From positions 317,995 through 381,994 of the forward strand of contig NZ_LMGZ01000001.1 in assembly GCF_001427605.1 (NCBI RefSeq): a DNA stretch of 64,000 nt, read 5' to 3'. The position numbers were made by a program, and so were the translations under genes. A model generated the notes under the pieces. That model saw nothing but the letters and a program-made list of their open reading frames with translations, had not been told where the DNA came from and made no database searches. This document shows, in pieces, positions 35,699 to 46,287 of the stretch (positions within the stretch are counted from its first letter, which is position 1; each line of letters starts with the position of its first letter). The DNA is from Devosia sp. Root635. Its GTDB lineage: Bacteria > Pseudomonadota > Alphaproteobacteria > Rhizobiales > Devosiaceae.

Positions 35699-36973
35699 AT
35701 GCGCGTTCTGGTGATCGGTTCGGGGGGGCGCGAGCATGCGCTGGCATGGAAGATTGCCCAGTCGCCGCTGCTGACCAAGCTTTTCATCGCGCCGGGCAAT
35801 GGCGGGACTGGCAAGGTGGCCGAAAATGTCGCGATCGACATTACCGACCACAAGGCGGTCACCGATTTCTGCAAGCTCATGGCCATCGACTTCGTCGTGG
35901 TTGGGCCCGATGCGCAGGTGGTGGCGGGGCTGGGCGACGATGTGCGAGCGGCCGGGATCGCCTGCTTCTGCCCGAGCAAGGCGGCCGGGCAGTTGGAGGG
36001 GTCGAAGGGCTTTACCAAGGCGCTGTGCGACGAGATGGGGATACCCACCGCGGCCTATGGGCGCTTCGACAGCGAGGCGGCGGCCTTGGCGTATCTCTAT
36101 ATGCGGGGCGCGCCCATCGTCATCAAGGCGGACGGGCTGGCGGCCGGCAAGGGCGTAACGGTGGCCATGAGTGTCGAGGAGGCCGAGGCGGCCATTATCG
36201 ACTGCTTTGCCGGGACGTTCGGGGCTTCGGGCGCCGAAGTGGTGATCGAGGAATATATGGAGGGCGAGGAGGTGTCGCTCTTCGTGCTGTGCGACGGCAC
36301 GGACATCCTGCCGCTGACCACGGCGCAGGACCACAAGCGAGCCTTTGACGGCGATACCGGGCCCAATACCGGCGGCATGGGGGCGTATTCGCCGGCGCCG
36401 GTGATGACACGCGAGATTTATGAGGAAACGCTGGAGCGGGTGATCTGGCCGACGGTGAAGGGGCTGGCGGCGCGGGGGACACCCTATCAGGGGGTGCTCT
36501 ATGCCGGGCTGATGCTGACGGCGGATGGGCCGAAGCTGGTGGAATATAATGCGCGGTTCGGTGACCCGGAAACGCAGGTGATGATGCTGCGCATGGAAAG
36601 CGACCTGCTGGCATTGCTGCATGCCACCGCGACCGGCACGCTGGCCGGGCATGAGGTGGCGTGGAAGGACCAGTATGCGCTGACCGTCATCATGGCGACG
36701 CAGGGTTATCCGGGCCACTATGACAAGGGCAGCGAAATCCGCGGGGCCGAGGGCATCGACAGCGACACGCTGGTCGTGTTTCACGCCGGAACGCGCCGGG
36801 AGGGTGCGCGTTTACTTGCTGCCGGCGGTCGCGTGCTCAACGTCACCGCCTTGGGCAGGGACGTGAACGAGGCGCAGAGCCGTGCTTATGCAGGCGTGGA
36901 GCAGATTGTTTGGCCAGAAGGCTTTTGCCGCCGAGACATCGGCTGGCGCGAAATCGCCCGCACCAGCATCTGA
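35699..36973 (+). CDS. purD: Phosphoribosylamine-glycine ligase (GAR synthetase)
   Basis: 424 residues from the ATG at 35699 with a GGAGGG site 7 nt upstream; the open frame further upstream runs through a repeat. It performs the second step of purine synthesis. N-domain MRVLVIGSGGREHALAWKI, ATP-grasp segments IVIKADGLAAGKGVTV and EEYMEGEEVSLFVLCDG, GPNTGGMGAYSP, and YNARFGDPETQVMMLR are all present. The 3' end overlaps a possible longer start of the patatin gene. Confidence 0.97.
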   Translation: MRVLVIGSGGREHALAWKIAQSPLLTKLFIAPGNGGTGKVAENVAIDITDHKAVTDFCKLMAIDFVVVGPDAQVVAGLGDDVRAAGIACFCPSKAAGQLEGSKGFTKALCDEMGIPTAAYGRFDSEAAALAYLYMRGAPIVIKADGLAAGKGVTVAMSVEEAEAAIIDCFAGTFGASGAEVVIEEYMEGEEVSLFVLCDGTDILPLTTAQDHKRAFDGDTGPNTGGMGAYSPAPVMTREIYEETLERVIWPTVKGLAARGTPYQGVLYAGLMLTADGPKLVEYNARFGDPETQVMMLRMESDLLALLHATATGTLAGHEVAWKDQYALTVIMATQGYPGHYDKGSEIRGAEGIDSDTLVVFHAGTRREGARLLAAGGRVLNVTALGRDVNEAQSRAYAGVEQIVWPEGFCRRDIGWREIARTSI

Positions 36974-37115
36974 ACCTTTCCTCAACTTCGCTGGCCTACC
37001 CTTCCTCAAGACCGTCTTTGACGAGACGCCGTCGCAACGTCCGCTGACGCCGCTGCAGAAGCGCGGCAAGGCGCTCGCCGACCGGTTGCGCTCGAAAGGC
37101 AAGGAGCGGGGCGGG

Positions 37116-37994
37116 ATGGACACGGTTTCTGGACCTCGGATCGGCGTGGCGCTCGGCGGCGGCTCGGCGCGCGGGCTGACGCATATTCCCTATATCGAAG
37201 CGATGGACGAGCTGGGGCTGAAACCCTCGGTGATCTCGGGCACTTCCATCGGCGCGCTGATCGGCTCGGGCTGGGCCGCCGGCATGACCGGCAAGGAGCT
37301 GCGCGAACATTCCTATGAAGTGCTGGGCACGATGCGGACCATCGCCACCAAGCTATGGGCGACGCAGATCCGGGGCATCAGCGGCATCCTCAAGAACGGC
37401 ATTTCGATGCAGCTCGATGCCACCAGCATCGTCGATGCGTTCACGCCGGCCAGTTTTCCGCTGGAATTCAAGGATCTCAAGGTGCCGCTCTATGTGGTGG
37501 CGACCGATTTCCAGAGCTGGCACCAGGTGGTGTTCAATTCGGGGCTGCTACGGCCGGCCATTGCCGGCTCCATCGCCATTCCGAGCCTGTTCAAGCCGGT
37601 GGTCTATGCCAGCCATATCCTGGTGGATGGCGGGGTGGTCAATCCGCTGCCGCTCGACCAGGCCGATATCGACACCGATTTCCTGATCGGCATCGACGTC
37701 AATGGCGACCCCTCGGAGGGCATCGCCAAGACCGACCATAAGGCGCTCGACATCTGGTTCGGCTCGGCCCAGATCATGATGCATTCGCTGACGGCGCATA
37801 TGATGGCGGCCTATCCACCCGATATCTATATCCGGCCGCATGTGGCCAATTTCGGGGCGCTGGAATTCTGGCGGGTGCGCGAAATCGTCGCCCATGCCGA
37901 GATCGAGAAAGAGCGCTTCAAGCGCATCCTGGCCGACAAGGTGGAAGCCTATATCGCCGGCAAGGTGCCGGTGGTGGAGAGCAATCCGGACTAA
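37116..37994 (+). CDS. Patatin-like phospholipase (RssA/YchK type)
   Basis: 292 residues from the ATG at 37116, chosen because it is preceded by a purine-rich GGAGCGGGGCGGG and immediately precedes the patatin domain. The open frame extends back to 36882 inside purD, adding 78 proline/alanine-rich residues, so a longer form cannot be ruled out. Catalytic features: oxyanion loop GGGSARGL, nucleophile serine in SGTSIGALIG, and the aspartate in VDGGVVNPLPL. Such intracellular serine hydrolases act on lipids; the specific substrate is unknown. Confidence 0.88.
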   Translation: MDTVSGPRIGVALGGGSARGLTHIPYIEAMDELGLKPSVISGTSIGALIGSGWAAGMTGKELREHSYEVLGTMRTIATKLWATQIRGISGILKNGISMQLDATSIVDAFTPASFPLEFKDLKVPLYVVATDFQSWHQVVFNSGLLRPAIAGSIAIPSLFKPVVYASHILVDGGVVNPLPLDQADIDTDFLIGIDVNGDPSEGIAKTDHKALDIWFGSAQIMMHSLTAHMMAAYPPDIYIRPHVANFGALEFWRVREIVAHAEIEKERFKRILADKVEAYIAGKVPVVESNPD

Positions 37995-38041
37995 GCATGC
38001 CGGGTCTTGTCGAATCCCCGTCGATGCGCTCGACTCGAGGC

Positions 38042-38548
38042 ATGAAGGACAGCCTGGTCATCGCGCGCTGCACCTGCGGGCAGGTGGAAATCGAGGCATG
38101 GGGCAAGCCCATTGCCAGCGTGATCTGCCATTGCGACGATTGCCAGGCGGCGGGACGAATGCTGGCTGAACTGGAGAATGCGCCGCCCTTGCTCGATGCG
38201 GCCGGGGGCACGGGGAATGTGCTCTATCGCAAGGATCGCGTGCGGCCGGCCAAGGGTGGGCACCTGCTGGCAGCGCACAAGCTGACGCCGGATTCCAAGA
38301 CCAACCGGATGGTGGCCAAATGCTGCAACGCGCCGATGGCCATCACCTTCGACGATGCAAGGCACTGGGTGCCGCTCTATCGCGACCGGCTGGAGGGCGT
38401 GGTGCCGCCGGTACAATGGCGCATCTGTACGAAATTCGTGCCGGCCGGGGTGGACCTGCCGGATGATGTGCCGGGATATGCGATGTATCCGTTCGGCATG
38501 ATGGCGGGGCTGGCGCTGTCGGCCGTGGCAATGCTGGTGGCGCGATAG
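38042..38548 (+). CDS. GFA/CENP-V family zinc protein
   Basis: 168 residues if started at 38042; an earlier ATG at 37997, 3 nt after the patatin stop, adds 15 residues. Zinc-ligand cysteines are arranged as in the glutathione-dependent formaldehyde-activating (GFA) fold: RCTCGQVE, VICHCDDCQAAG and MVAKCCNAPM. The C-terminus is a hydrophobic segment (about 145-165) that could anchor it to the membrane, which is unusual for the family. Function not proven; many members have no role in formaldehyde metabolism. Confidence 0.82.
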   Translation: MKDSLVIARCTCGQVEIEAWGKPIASVICHCDDCQAAGRMLAELENAPPLLDAAGGTGNVLYRKDRVRPAKGGHLLAAHKLTPDSKTNRMVAKCCNAPMAITFDDARHWVPLYRDRLEGVVPPVQWRICTKFVPAGVDLPDDVPGYAMYPFGMMAGLALSAVAMLVAR

Positions 38549-38564
38549 GGCGCTCCTCCGCGAT

Positions 38565-38996
38565 CTACTCCCGCAAGGCGCGGAAGAAGTCGCGCAGCAG
38601 GGTTTCGGCGCGGGTGGCGCCGAGGCCGGAGATGACTTCGGGGGCGTGGTGGCAGGTGGGCTGGGTGAAGAGGCGAATACCGTTTTCCACCGCGCCGGCC
38701 TTGATGTCCTCGGCGGCGAAATAGACGCGACGCAGGCGGGCATGGGCGATGGCGCCGGCGCACATGGCGCAGGGCTCAAGGGTGACATAGAGGTCGCAGC
38801 CATCGAGGCGGCCGGTGCCGCGCGTTTTCAAGGCTGTCCGGATGGCCAGCATTTCGGCATGGGCGGTGGGATCGCCCAGCGCCTTCATGCGGTTGCGCTC
38901 GGCGGCGAGAACCACCTCGCCCTCGACGATCACGGCGGCGACCGGGGCTTCGCCATGGGCGGCGGCCTCTTCGGCAAGGGATAAAGCGAGATCCAT
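38565..38996 (-). CDS. tadA: tRNA-specific adenosine deaminase
   Basis: 143 residues from the ATG at 38996; a GTG at 39014 overlapping the upstream stop by 4 nt is an alternative. It converts A34 to inosine in tRNA-Arg(ACG). The zinc-site motifs are HAEMLAIRTA (about 47-56) and LEPCAMCAGAIAHARL (about 75-90). Downstream of the membrane hydrolase gene on the same strand. Confidence 0.94.
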   Translation of the reverse strand: MDLALSLAEEAAAHGEAPVAAVIVEGEVVLAAERNRMKALGDPTAHAEMLAIRTALKTRGTGRLDGCDLYVTLEPCAMCAGAIAHARLRRVYFAAEDIKAGAVENGIRLFTQPTCHHAPEVISGLGATRAETLLRDFFRALRE

Positions 38997-39010
38997 GGGG
39001 GATTGGCTGG

Positions 39011-40711
39011 TCACGGCAGGTACTCGTCGGCGGGGATTTTGCGCTTGAGCGCTTCGAGCTCGGCCCCGGTCCAGCCTGGCGGCTGGGTGACCGCGACCCA
39101 GGCGTCGATATAGTCGCGCGGGGCATAGACATGGCCGTAGCCTATGGGCGAGGTCTGCGCCAGCGCCATGTCGAGCGCCAGCTGCAGGAAGGTGACCACC
39201 GGATACCAGTTGAGCGCGGGCGATACATCGGGACCGCGCGGCGCGGCGAGCCAATCCGGGCGCTGCCAATCGGCCGCGGGATCGAAGAAAACGATCGGGT
39301 CGCTGGCATATTGCAGGAAGACAGTCCGCATCGGCCCCCAGGGCGTATCGGGCCAGGCCGTCGTGCCTGACTGGTTGAGAAAGCGGATGGCGGTATCATT
39401 GCCGAAGCGCGGCAGCCAAGCAGGCGAGCCGGGCTGGCGATTGGTGGTGGCCCAGCGCCAGATGCCGCTGGAAAACGGCGGCCCGACCCAGAGCGCGCCC
39501 TGGAAGGGATCGCCCAGCACGTCATAGAGCGGGGCGGAGGCCTGCGAGGCCAGGGCGCCCAAGCTCAGGCCGTGAAGGTAGAGCCGGGGACGCTGGGTTT
39601 TCGGCAATTGCGTCCAGTGTTCATAGACGGTCTGGAACAGGGCCTGGGCGGTTTCGCTGCCATAGTCGGGCTCCACCAGCAGCGACAGCCAGGAGGTGAG
39701 ATAGGAATATTGCACCGCAACGGTGGCGACGTCGCCGCCATGGAGATATTCCAGCGTGTCGATGGCGGCGCGGTCGACCCAGCCGGTGCCGACCGGCATG
39801 ACCAGGACCAGCACCGAGCGGTCGAAGGCGCCGATGCGCTCCAGCTCGGCCAAAGCCAGCCGGGCGCGGGCCTCCACCGTCGGCGCCGAGCGCAGACCGA
39901 CATAGCTGCGCAGGGGCTCGATGGCCGGCTTGCCGGTCATGGCCGTGATGGCGGCGGCATCGGGGCCGGTCTGCACATAGAGGCGGGCATCGCGCCCGAT
40001 CGTGTTCCAGGGGATGAGCGAGGCGTCGCTGCCGGTCTGGCTGGGGCGAGCGGGCGCATCGCCACTGTCGGACACCACAGCATCGAGCCGCTCATAGAAG
40101 CGGTCGGCCAGGCGGAGGGCGCCGCGCAGCACGACGCCATTGACCAGGAGGGCCATCACGGCGCCGACCAATAATGCACTGAGCAGCAGGGCGGCGCGAG
40201 GCGGCATGGCGGGCGGCAGCTTCTGCCAGACGAGGCGGATCAGCGTGACGAGCAGCTTGCCGGCCAGCATGAGCAGCAGGGCGATGGGCAGGGCCACAGC
40301 CGCGATCAGCAGGGGCTGGCTGGTGGCGACCGGGGCCATGCCCATGACGGCGCGCACCGAATTCTGCCAGGGATTGGCATTGCCCAGCGCGATGCCGAGC
40401 AGCACGAGACAGGCCAGGGCCACGACAAAGCCGAGCAGGCGCGTGATCCGTCCGGGGGGGACGCGCAGGCCGAGAAAGCCCCAGGACCAGTGAGCGAAAT
40501 TGCCGATGCCATAGCCCACGGCGAAGCTGCAGCCGGAAAGGACGCCCTGCACCAGTTCGGTGCGCGGCAGCAGCGAGGGGGTGAGCGAGAGGGCGAACAG
40601 CACCGAGCCGAGCAGCAGGCCGGGCGGCGAGAAATGATAGGCCACCAGGTCCCAGCCTGCATTGATGCGGCGGGCCAGGGCGTGCCAGGCCGATGTGCGC
40701 GTGTCCGTCAT
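39011..40711 (-). CDS. Membrane-anchored alpha/beta hydrolase (Abhydrolase_9 type)
   Basis: 566 residues from the ATG at 40711 (MTDTRTSAWHALARR); the open frame upstream lies in noncoding repeat-rich DNA. The N-terminal half has several membrane helices (about 30-230) with an SLTPSLLPRTELVQGVLSG motif typical of the Abhydrolase_9_N domain. The C-terminal half is the hydrolase domain with the nucleophile elbow LHGLSLGALAS (GxSxG) and a late Asp/His pair (SDPIVFF, PIGYGHVYAPRDY). Substrate unknown; a lipid or ester is plausible. Confidence 0.88.
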   Translation of the reverse strand: MTDTRTSAWHALARRINAGWDLVAYHFSPPGLLLGSVLFALSLTPSLLPRTELVQGVLSGCSFAVGYGIGNFAHWSWGFLGLRVPPGRITRLLGFVVALACLVLLGIALGNANPWQNSVRAVMGMAPVATSQPLLIAAVALPIALLLMLAGKLLVTLIRLVWQKLPPAMPPRAALLLSALLVGAVMALLVNGVVLRGALRLADRFYERLDAVVSDSGDAPARPSQTGSDASLIPWNTIGRDARLYVQTGPDAAAITAMTGKPAIEPLRSYVGLRSAPTVEARARLALAELERIGAFDRSVLVLVMPVGTGWVDRAAIDTLEYLHGGDVATVAVQYSYLTSWLSLLVEPDYGSETAQALFQTVYEHWTQLPKTQRPRLYLHGLSLGALASQASAPLYDVLGDPFQGALWVGPPFSSGIWRWATTNRQPGSPAWLPRFGNDTAIRFLNQSGTTAWPDTPWGPMRTVFLQYASDPIVFFDPAADWQRPDWLAAPRGPDVSPALNWYPVVTFLQLALDMALAQTSPIGYGHVYAPRDYIDAWVAVTQPPGWTGAELEALKRKIPADEYLP

Positions 40712-40778
40712 GGCGCTAGGTGAACCGGTGGCGGGGGATTGGTCAATCGGGGTTGGGATGGGGCGATGTTTTGTGGGA

Positions 40779-40944
40779 TACCCCCTCCCTGTCCCTGACA
40801 GGGGGAGGAGTAGTGCGGTGGGTCGGGCAACATGGTGCCTCGAAGGCAATCTGTTCACCTTCCTGGGCGCATTCCGTTTGTGCGATGCCGGTGTTCATCG
40901 CCACCCTCCCCCTTGAGGGGAGGGTAGGCAGGAGCCGATAGAAC
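40779..40944. repeat. Family A repeat pieces between hydrolase gene and mutL
   Basis: A CCCCCTCCCTGTCC-TGACAGGGGGAGG palindrome near 40780 and a CCACCCTCCCCCTTGAGGGG palindrome near 40901, the latter followed by AGGGTAGGCAGGAGCCGATA. This last tail recurs at 54742-54760 after another family A copy. The 313-bp gap around it has no gene. Confidence 0.75.
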
Positions 40945-41024
40945 AGCGGATTGCCAATACCGCGCAAATCCGGGTCGGAAACCGCTGTCTCCTGCCCTAT
41001 ATTCTCCACCCAGGAGAATCGCCC

Positions 41025-42836
41025 TTGCCCATCCGTCAGCTACCCGAAGACCTGATCAACCGCATTGCCGCCGGCGAGGTGGTGGAGCGGCCTGCCAGCG
41101 TGGTCAAGGAGCTGGTGGAGAATGCCATCGATGCCGGGGCAAGCCGGGTGGTGGTGACCACGGCGGCGGGCGGCAAGGGGCTGATCCGCATCGAGGATGA
41201 CGGGCATGGCATGGACCGGGCCGACCTGGTGCTGTCGGTGGAGCGGCATGCGACATCCAAGCTCTCGGCGGACGATCTTGACGATATCCGCACGCTGGGC
41301 TTTCGCGGTGAGGCTCTGGCCTCGATCGGGTCGGTGGCGGAGCTGAGCATTGCCTCACGCACGGCGGAGGCGGAGAGCGGGCTGCGCCTTACGGTGCGTA
41401 ACGGGTTGCGATCGGGGCCGGTACCGCAGGCGATGAACCGGGGCACAGTGGTCGAGGTGAAGAATCTGTTCGCCAATGTGCCGGCGCGGCTGAAATTCCT
41501 CAAGACCGACCGGGCCGAGGCCGGGGCGATTACCGATGTGGTGAAGCGCCTGGCCATGGCCAATCCCGCGGTGCATTTCGTGCTCAATGGCAGCGACCGG
41601 ACGGCGAGCAACTGGCCTGCCGTGACGGGGACCGGGGCCTTGCAGGCGCGGCTGGGCCAGGTGATCGGCGACGATTTCGCCGACAATGCGGTGACGCTGG
41701 CGACGAGCCGCCATGGCGTGGTGGTGGCGGGACTGGCGGGGTTGCCGACCTATACGCGGGCCAATTCGCTGAGCCAGTTCTATTTCGTCAATGGCCGCTC
41801 GGTGAAGGACAAGGTGCTGGTGGGCGCGGTACGGGCGGCCTATGCCGATTATGTGTTCCGCGACCGCTTTCCTGTCGCGGCGCTCTATATCGCCATCGAC
41901 CCCGGCGAGGTGGATGTGAACGTGCATCCGGCCAAGGCGGAATTGCGCTTTCGCGATGCCGGGGCGGTGCGCGGCGCGGTGATCCGCGCCATCGGCGAGG
42001 CGCTGGCGGCGGCGGGATTCAAGGCTTCGGGCACGGTGGCCGAGGATGTGCTGGGGGCGTTTACGGCGCCGGCTTATGCAGCCCCCTCGCCTGCCCCGAC
42101 CTATCGGGCCGAGACCGGGGCGCCGTTTGCCGGCTATGAGCGCGTGGGCGCGGGGAGCGCCAATCCGTTTGCGCCCGATTTCGGCGCCACGCTGGAGGGG
42201 CTGAGCGAACCGAGCGCCCGCGTGGAGGCCGAGGCGGCGCCGGCTTTGATGGAGTTTCCGCTGGGCACGGCGCGGGCGCAGATGTTCGACAATTTCATCA
42301 TCGCGCAGAATGGCGAGGGGCTGCTGCTGGTGGACCAGCATGCGGCGCATGAACGGCTGGTCTATGAGCGGTTCAAGGCGCAGCTCGCCGCCGGCCCGGT
42401 GGTGAGCCAGGCGCAGTTGATCCCGCTGGTGGTGGAACTGCCGGAGGAGGATTGCGCCCGGCTGGAAGAGGCGGCGGGCGAGCTGGAGCGGTTCGGGCTC
42501 TATCTCGAACGGTTCGGGCCGCGTGCCGTGGCGGTGCGCGAGACCCCGGCTTTGCTGGGCAATTCGGATATCGAAGGGCTGGTGCGCGACGTGGCGGATG
42601 GCCTGGCGGAATGGGAGAGCATCGCGGCGGTGAGCGACCGGATGGAGGCGATCATCGCGCGCATGGCCTGCCACGGCTCGGTGCGCGCGGGGCGGCGGCT
42701 GCGGGTGGACGAAATGAATGCGCTGCTGCGCGACATGGAAGCGACGCCGCATTCGGGCCAGTGCATCCATGGGCGGCCGACTTATGTCGAGCTGAAGAAG
42801 AGGGATATTGAGCGGTTGTTCGGGCGGAGCAGGTAA
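41025..42836 (+). CDS. mutL: DNA mismatch repair protein MutL
   Basis: 603 residues from a TTG at 41025, supported by a CAGGAGA site 8 nt upstream and by the family N-terminus IRQLPEDLINRIAAGEVVER. The GHKL ATPase motifs are ENAIDAGAS, DDGHGM and TLGFRGEALASIGS. The C-terminal domain holds DQHAAHERLVYE (about 437-448), matching the DQHA(X)2E(X)4E metal motif of endonuclease-active MutL, so nicking activity is likely, as expected where MutH is absent. A linker rich in Pro/Ala separates the domains. Confidence 0.96.
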   Translation: MPIRQLPEDLINRIAAGEVVERPASVVKELVENAIDAGASRVVVTTAAGGKGLIRIEDDGHGMDRADLVLSVERHATSKLSADDLDDIRTLGFRGEALASIGSVAELSIASRTAEAESGLRLTVRNGLRSGPVPQAMNRGTVVEVKNLFANVPARLKFLKTDRAEAGAITDVVKRLAMANPAVHFVLNGSDRTASNWPAVTGTGALQARLGQVIGDDFADNAVTLATSRHGVVVAGLAGLPTYTRANSLSQFYFVNGRSVKDKVLVGAVRAAYADYVFRDRFPVAALYIAIDPGEVDVNVHPAKAELRFRDAGAVRGAVIRAIGEALAAAGFKASGTVAEDVLGAFTAPAYAAPSPAPTYRAETGAPFAGYERVGAGSANPFAPDFGATLEGLSEPSARVEAEAAPALMEFPLGTARAQMFDNFIIAQNGEGLLLVDQHAAHERLVYERFKAQLAAGPVVSQAQLIPLVVELPEEDCARLEEAAGELERFGLYLERFGPRAVAVRETPALLGNSDIEGLVRDVADGLAEWESIAAVSDRMEAIIARMACHGSVRAGRRLRVDEMNALLRDMEATPHSGQCIHGRPTYVELKKRDIERLFGRSR

Positions 42837-42837
42837 G

Positions 42838-42895
42838 CGTATCATCGAACGATACGAGTTTCTTGACTTAAGACTACGTATCATATATTGATACG
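42838..42895 (+). promoter_or_regulatory. higBA promoter with two operator palindromes
   Basis: Two 19-bp palindromes share half-sites: CGTATC-ATCGAAC-GATACG (42838-42856) and CGTATC-ATATATT-GATACG (42877-42895), 39 bp apart centre to centre. A TTGACT (42863-42868) and TATATT (42884-42889) form a plausible promoter with a 15-bp spacer; the second palindrome covers the -10. HigA probably binds both to repress its own operon. Confidence 0.75.
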
Positions 42896-42909
42896 TCAAT
42901 GGACAGACG

Positions 42910-43191
42910 ATGATCGGATCGTTCAAAGGCAAATTTGCCGAAGACGTCTCGCGGGGCAAAAGCCCCAAGGGCTTTGCGGCGGATATCCTGCGGCCGGCGC
43001 AGCGCAGGCTGGCGGCCCTGATGGCAGCCACCGAGCTTGCCGATCTAAAGGTTCCGCCGGGCAATCGGCTTGAAGCGCTATCCGGCAATCGCGCCGGGCA
43101 GCACTCGATCCGCATCAACGATCAATGGCGCATCTGCTTCCGCTGGATCGATGGCCGCGCCGAGGATGTCGAGATCGTGGATTATCACTGA
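42910..43191 (+). CDS. higB: HigB-type toxin of a type II toxin-antitoxin system
   Basis: 93 residues of the RelE/HigB superfamily (plasmid maintenance system killer). Characteristic stretches: FKGKFAEDVSRGK, AQRRLAALMAATELADLKVPPG-type helix-strand join, NRAGQHSIRINDQWRICFRW with the catalytic-region arginine/tryptophan pattern, and VEIVDYH at the end. Such toxins cleave mRNA on the ribosome. The antitoxin gene follows 12 nt later; toxin-first order is normal for hig loci. Confidence 0.92.
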   Translation: MIGSFKGKFAEDVSRGKSPKGFAADILRPAQRRLAALMAATELADLKVPPGNRLEALSGNRAGQHSIRINDQWRICFRWIDGRAEDVEIVDYH

Positions 43192-43203
43192 AGGAAAATA
43201 GCC

Positions 43204-43509
43204 ATGGCCATCAGGATCATGCCTCCGGTTCACCCCGGCGAATATCTCCGTGAAGAATTGCTGGAGCCGCTGGCGCTGACGCCCTATGCGCTCGCCGCCC
43301 GGCTTGGCGTGCCGCGCACGCGGATCGAGCGGCTGGTGCGGGAGGAGACGGGCGTGACGCCCGACACGGCGCTGCGGCTGGGGCGGTTCTTTTCAATGAC
43401 GCCCGAATTCTGGATTAATATGCAGGGGCTCTATGACCTGACGCTGGCCGAGGCGGAGGCGAACGAGGCGCTGAGGTCGATTGAACCGATGAGCCTGCCT
43501 GCGGCCTAA
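43204..43509 (+). CDS. higA: HigA-type antitoxin, XRE family
   Basis: 101 residues with a helix-turn-helix of the HigA type: PPVHPGEYLREELLEPLALT at the start, YALAARLGVPRTRIERLV as the DNA-binding helices, then FFSMTPEFWINMQGLYDLT. It neutralises HigB and, with HigB, should repress the promoter containing the GTATC/GATAC palindromes. Its stop is 3 nt from the convergent end of edd. Confidence 0.93.
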   Translation: MAIRIMPPVHPGEYLREELLEPLALTPYALAARLGVPRTRIERLVREETGVTPDTALRLGRFFSMTPEFWINMQGLYDLTLAEAEANEALRSIEPMSLPAA

Positions 43510-43512
43510 CCC

Positions 43513-45327
<1,815 letters not shown>

Positions 45328-45397
45328 GGTCGAGCTCCTACAAAATGACCGGAGCCGCGTAGTGGCCTAAGCAGTCGATTGGGGACCGCGAAGGGGA

Positions 45398-46114
45398 CTA
45401 TGGGCACCAGTAGACAGTGACGGCGTGGCCGGACCGCAGGACGGCACGAATGGGCATGTCCGCGACGGGACCATCGCCCAGAGCCGTGTCGAGCACGTCG
45501 GCCTTTTCCTCCCCTTCGATATGAAGGTACAGCCCATCCGTGCGGAGGAGACGCGGAAGGGTAAAGGTGATGCGCGGCTCGCCGGCGCCGGGCGCGCGGA
45601 TGGCGAGGGCCGGGCCTTCGGCGCTCAGCGCCTGGTCGAGCGTGTCGCCGCCGGGGAAGAAGCTGGCAGTGTGACCGTCATTGCCCATGCCGAGGATGAC
45701 GGCGGCGAAAGTGTCGGGCAGGTCGGCCAGGAGCGCATTGGTTTTGGCGACATGGGCCGCGTCGGGCTCGGCGCCGCCCGAATAGAGCGGGAAGAAGCGG
45801 GCGGTGGCGGCGGGGCCCTGCAGCATGCGCTCGTTGACGAGGAGCGCGTTGGAGCGATCATTGGTTTCATCGACCCAGCGCTCGTCGACCAGGGTGACGA
45901 TGACCTTGGACCAGTCGATGTCCTTGGTCTTGCCCAGGGCCTGGAAGAAACGGCCGGGGGTGGAGCCGCCGCTGACCGCGATGGCTGCCGTTCCGCGCGT
46001 CTCGATGGCGGCGCGGATGCGATCGGCCACGGCCTCGGCCAGTTCCCTGGCGAGGGTGGGCTTGTCGGCGAAGCTGCGGCGGTCGATGGTCATGGGCCGG
46101 TCACTCGTGGTCAT
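45398..46114 (-). CDS. pgl: 6-phosphogluconolactonase
   Basis: 238 residues from the ATG at 46114. Other in-frame starts are 46093 and 46147, and none has a good ribosome-binding site. DevB/SOL family motifs: AIAVSGGSTPGRFFQAL, IVTLVDERWVDETNDRSNA and VILGMGNDGHTASFFPG. It hydrolyses 6-phosphogluconolactone between Zwf and Edd. It lies between zwf and edd; the zwf-pgl gap is occupied by a family A repeat. Confidence 0.95.
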   Translation of the reverse strand: MTTSDRPMTIDRRSFADKPTLARELAEAVADRIRAAIETRGTAAIAVSGGSTPGRFFQALGKTKDIDWSKVIVTLVDERWVDETNDRSNALLVNERMLQGPAATARFFPLYSGGAEPDAAHVAKTNALLADLPDTFAAVILGMGNDGHTASFFPGGDTLDQALSAEGPALAIRAPGAGEPRITFTLPRLLRTDGLYLHIEGEEKADVLDTALGDGPVADMPIRAVLRSGHAVTVYWCP

Positions 46115-46145
46115 GGGCCGATATGGCCCTGATGTCTCAGTCGAC

Positions 46146-46248
46146 ACCCTCCCCCTCGCGGGGAGGGATCAAGGGTGGGGGGCGGTTGGCCCGGATATCC
46201 GAGCTCCCAACACCCCCTCCCAACCTCCCCCGTCAAGGGGGAGGTGCC
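46146..46248. repeat. Family A composite palindromic repeat in the zwf-pgl gap
   Basis: An ACCCTCCCCCTCGCGGGGAG palindrome, a spacer beginning GGGATCAAGGGTGGGGGG, then CACCCCCTCCCAACC and CTCCCCCGTCAAGGGGGAGG. The same layout occurs in the cob region. It lies inside a likely operon, between zwf stop and pgl start. Confidence 0.85.
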
Positions 46249-46287
46249 GCCTGGTGGATGCGGGTCTATCGCACCCAACAGGCCTCA

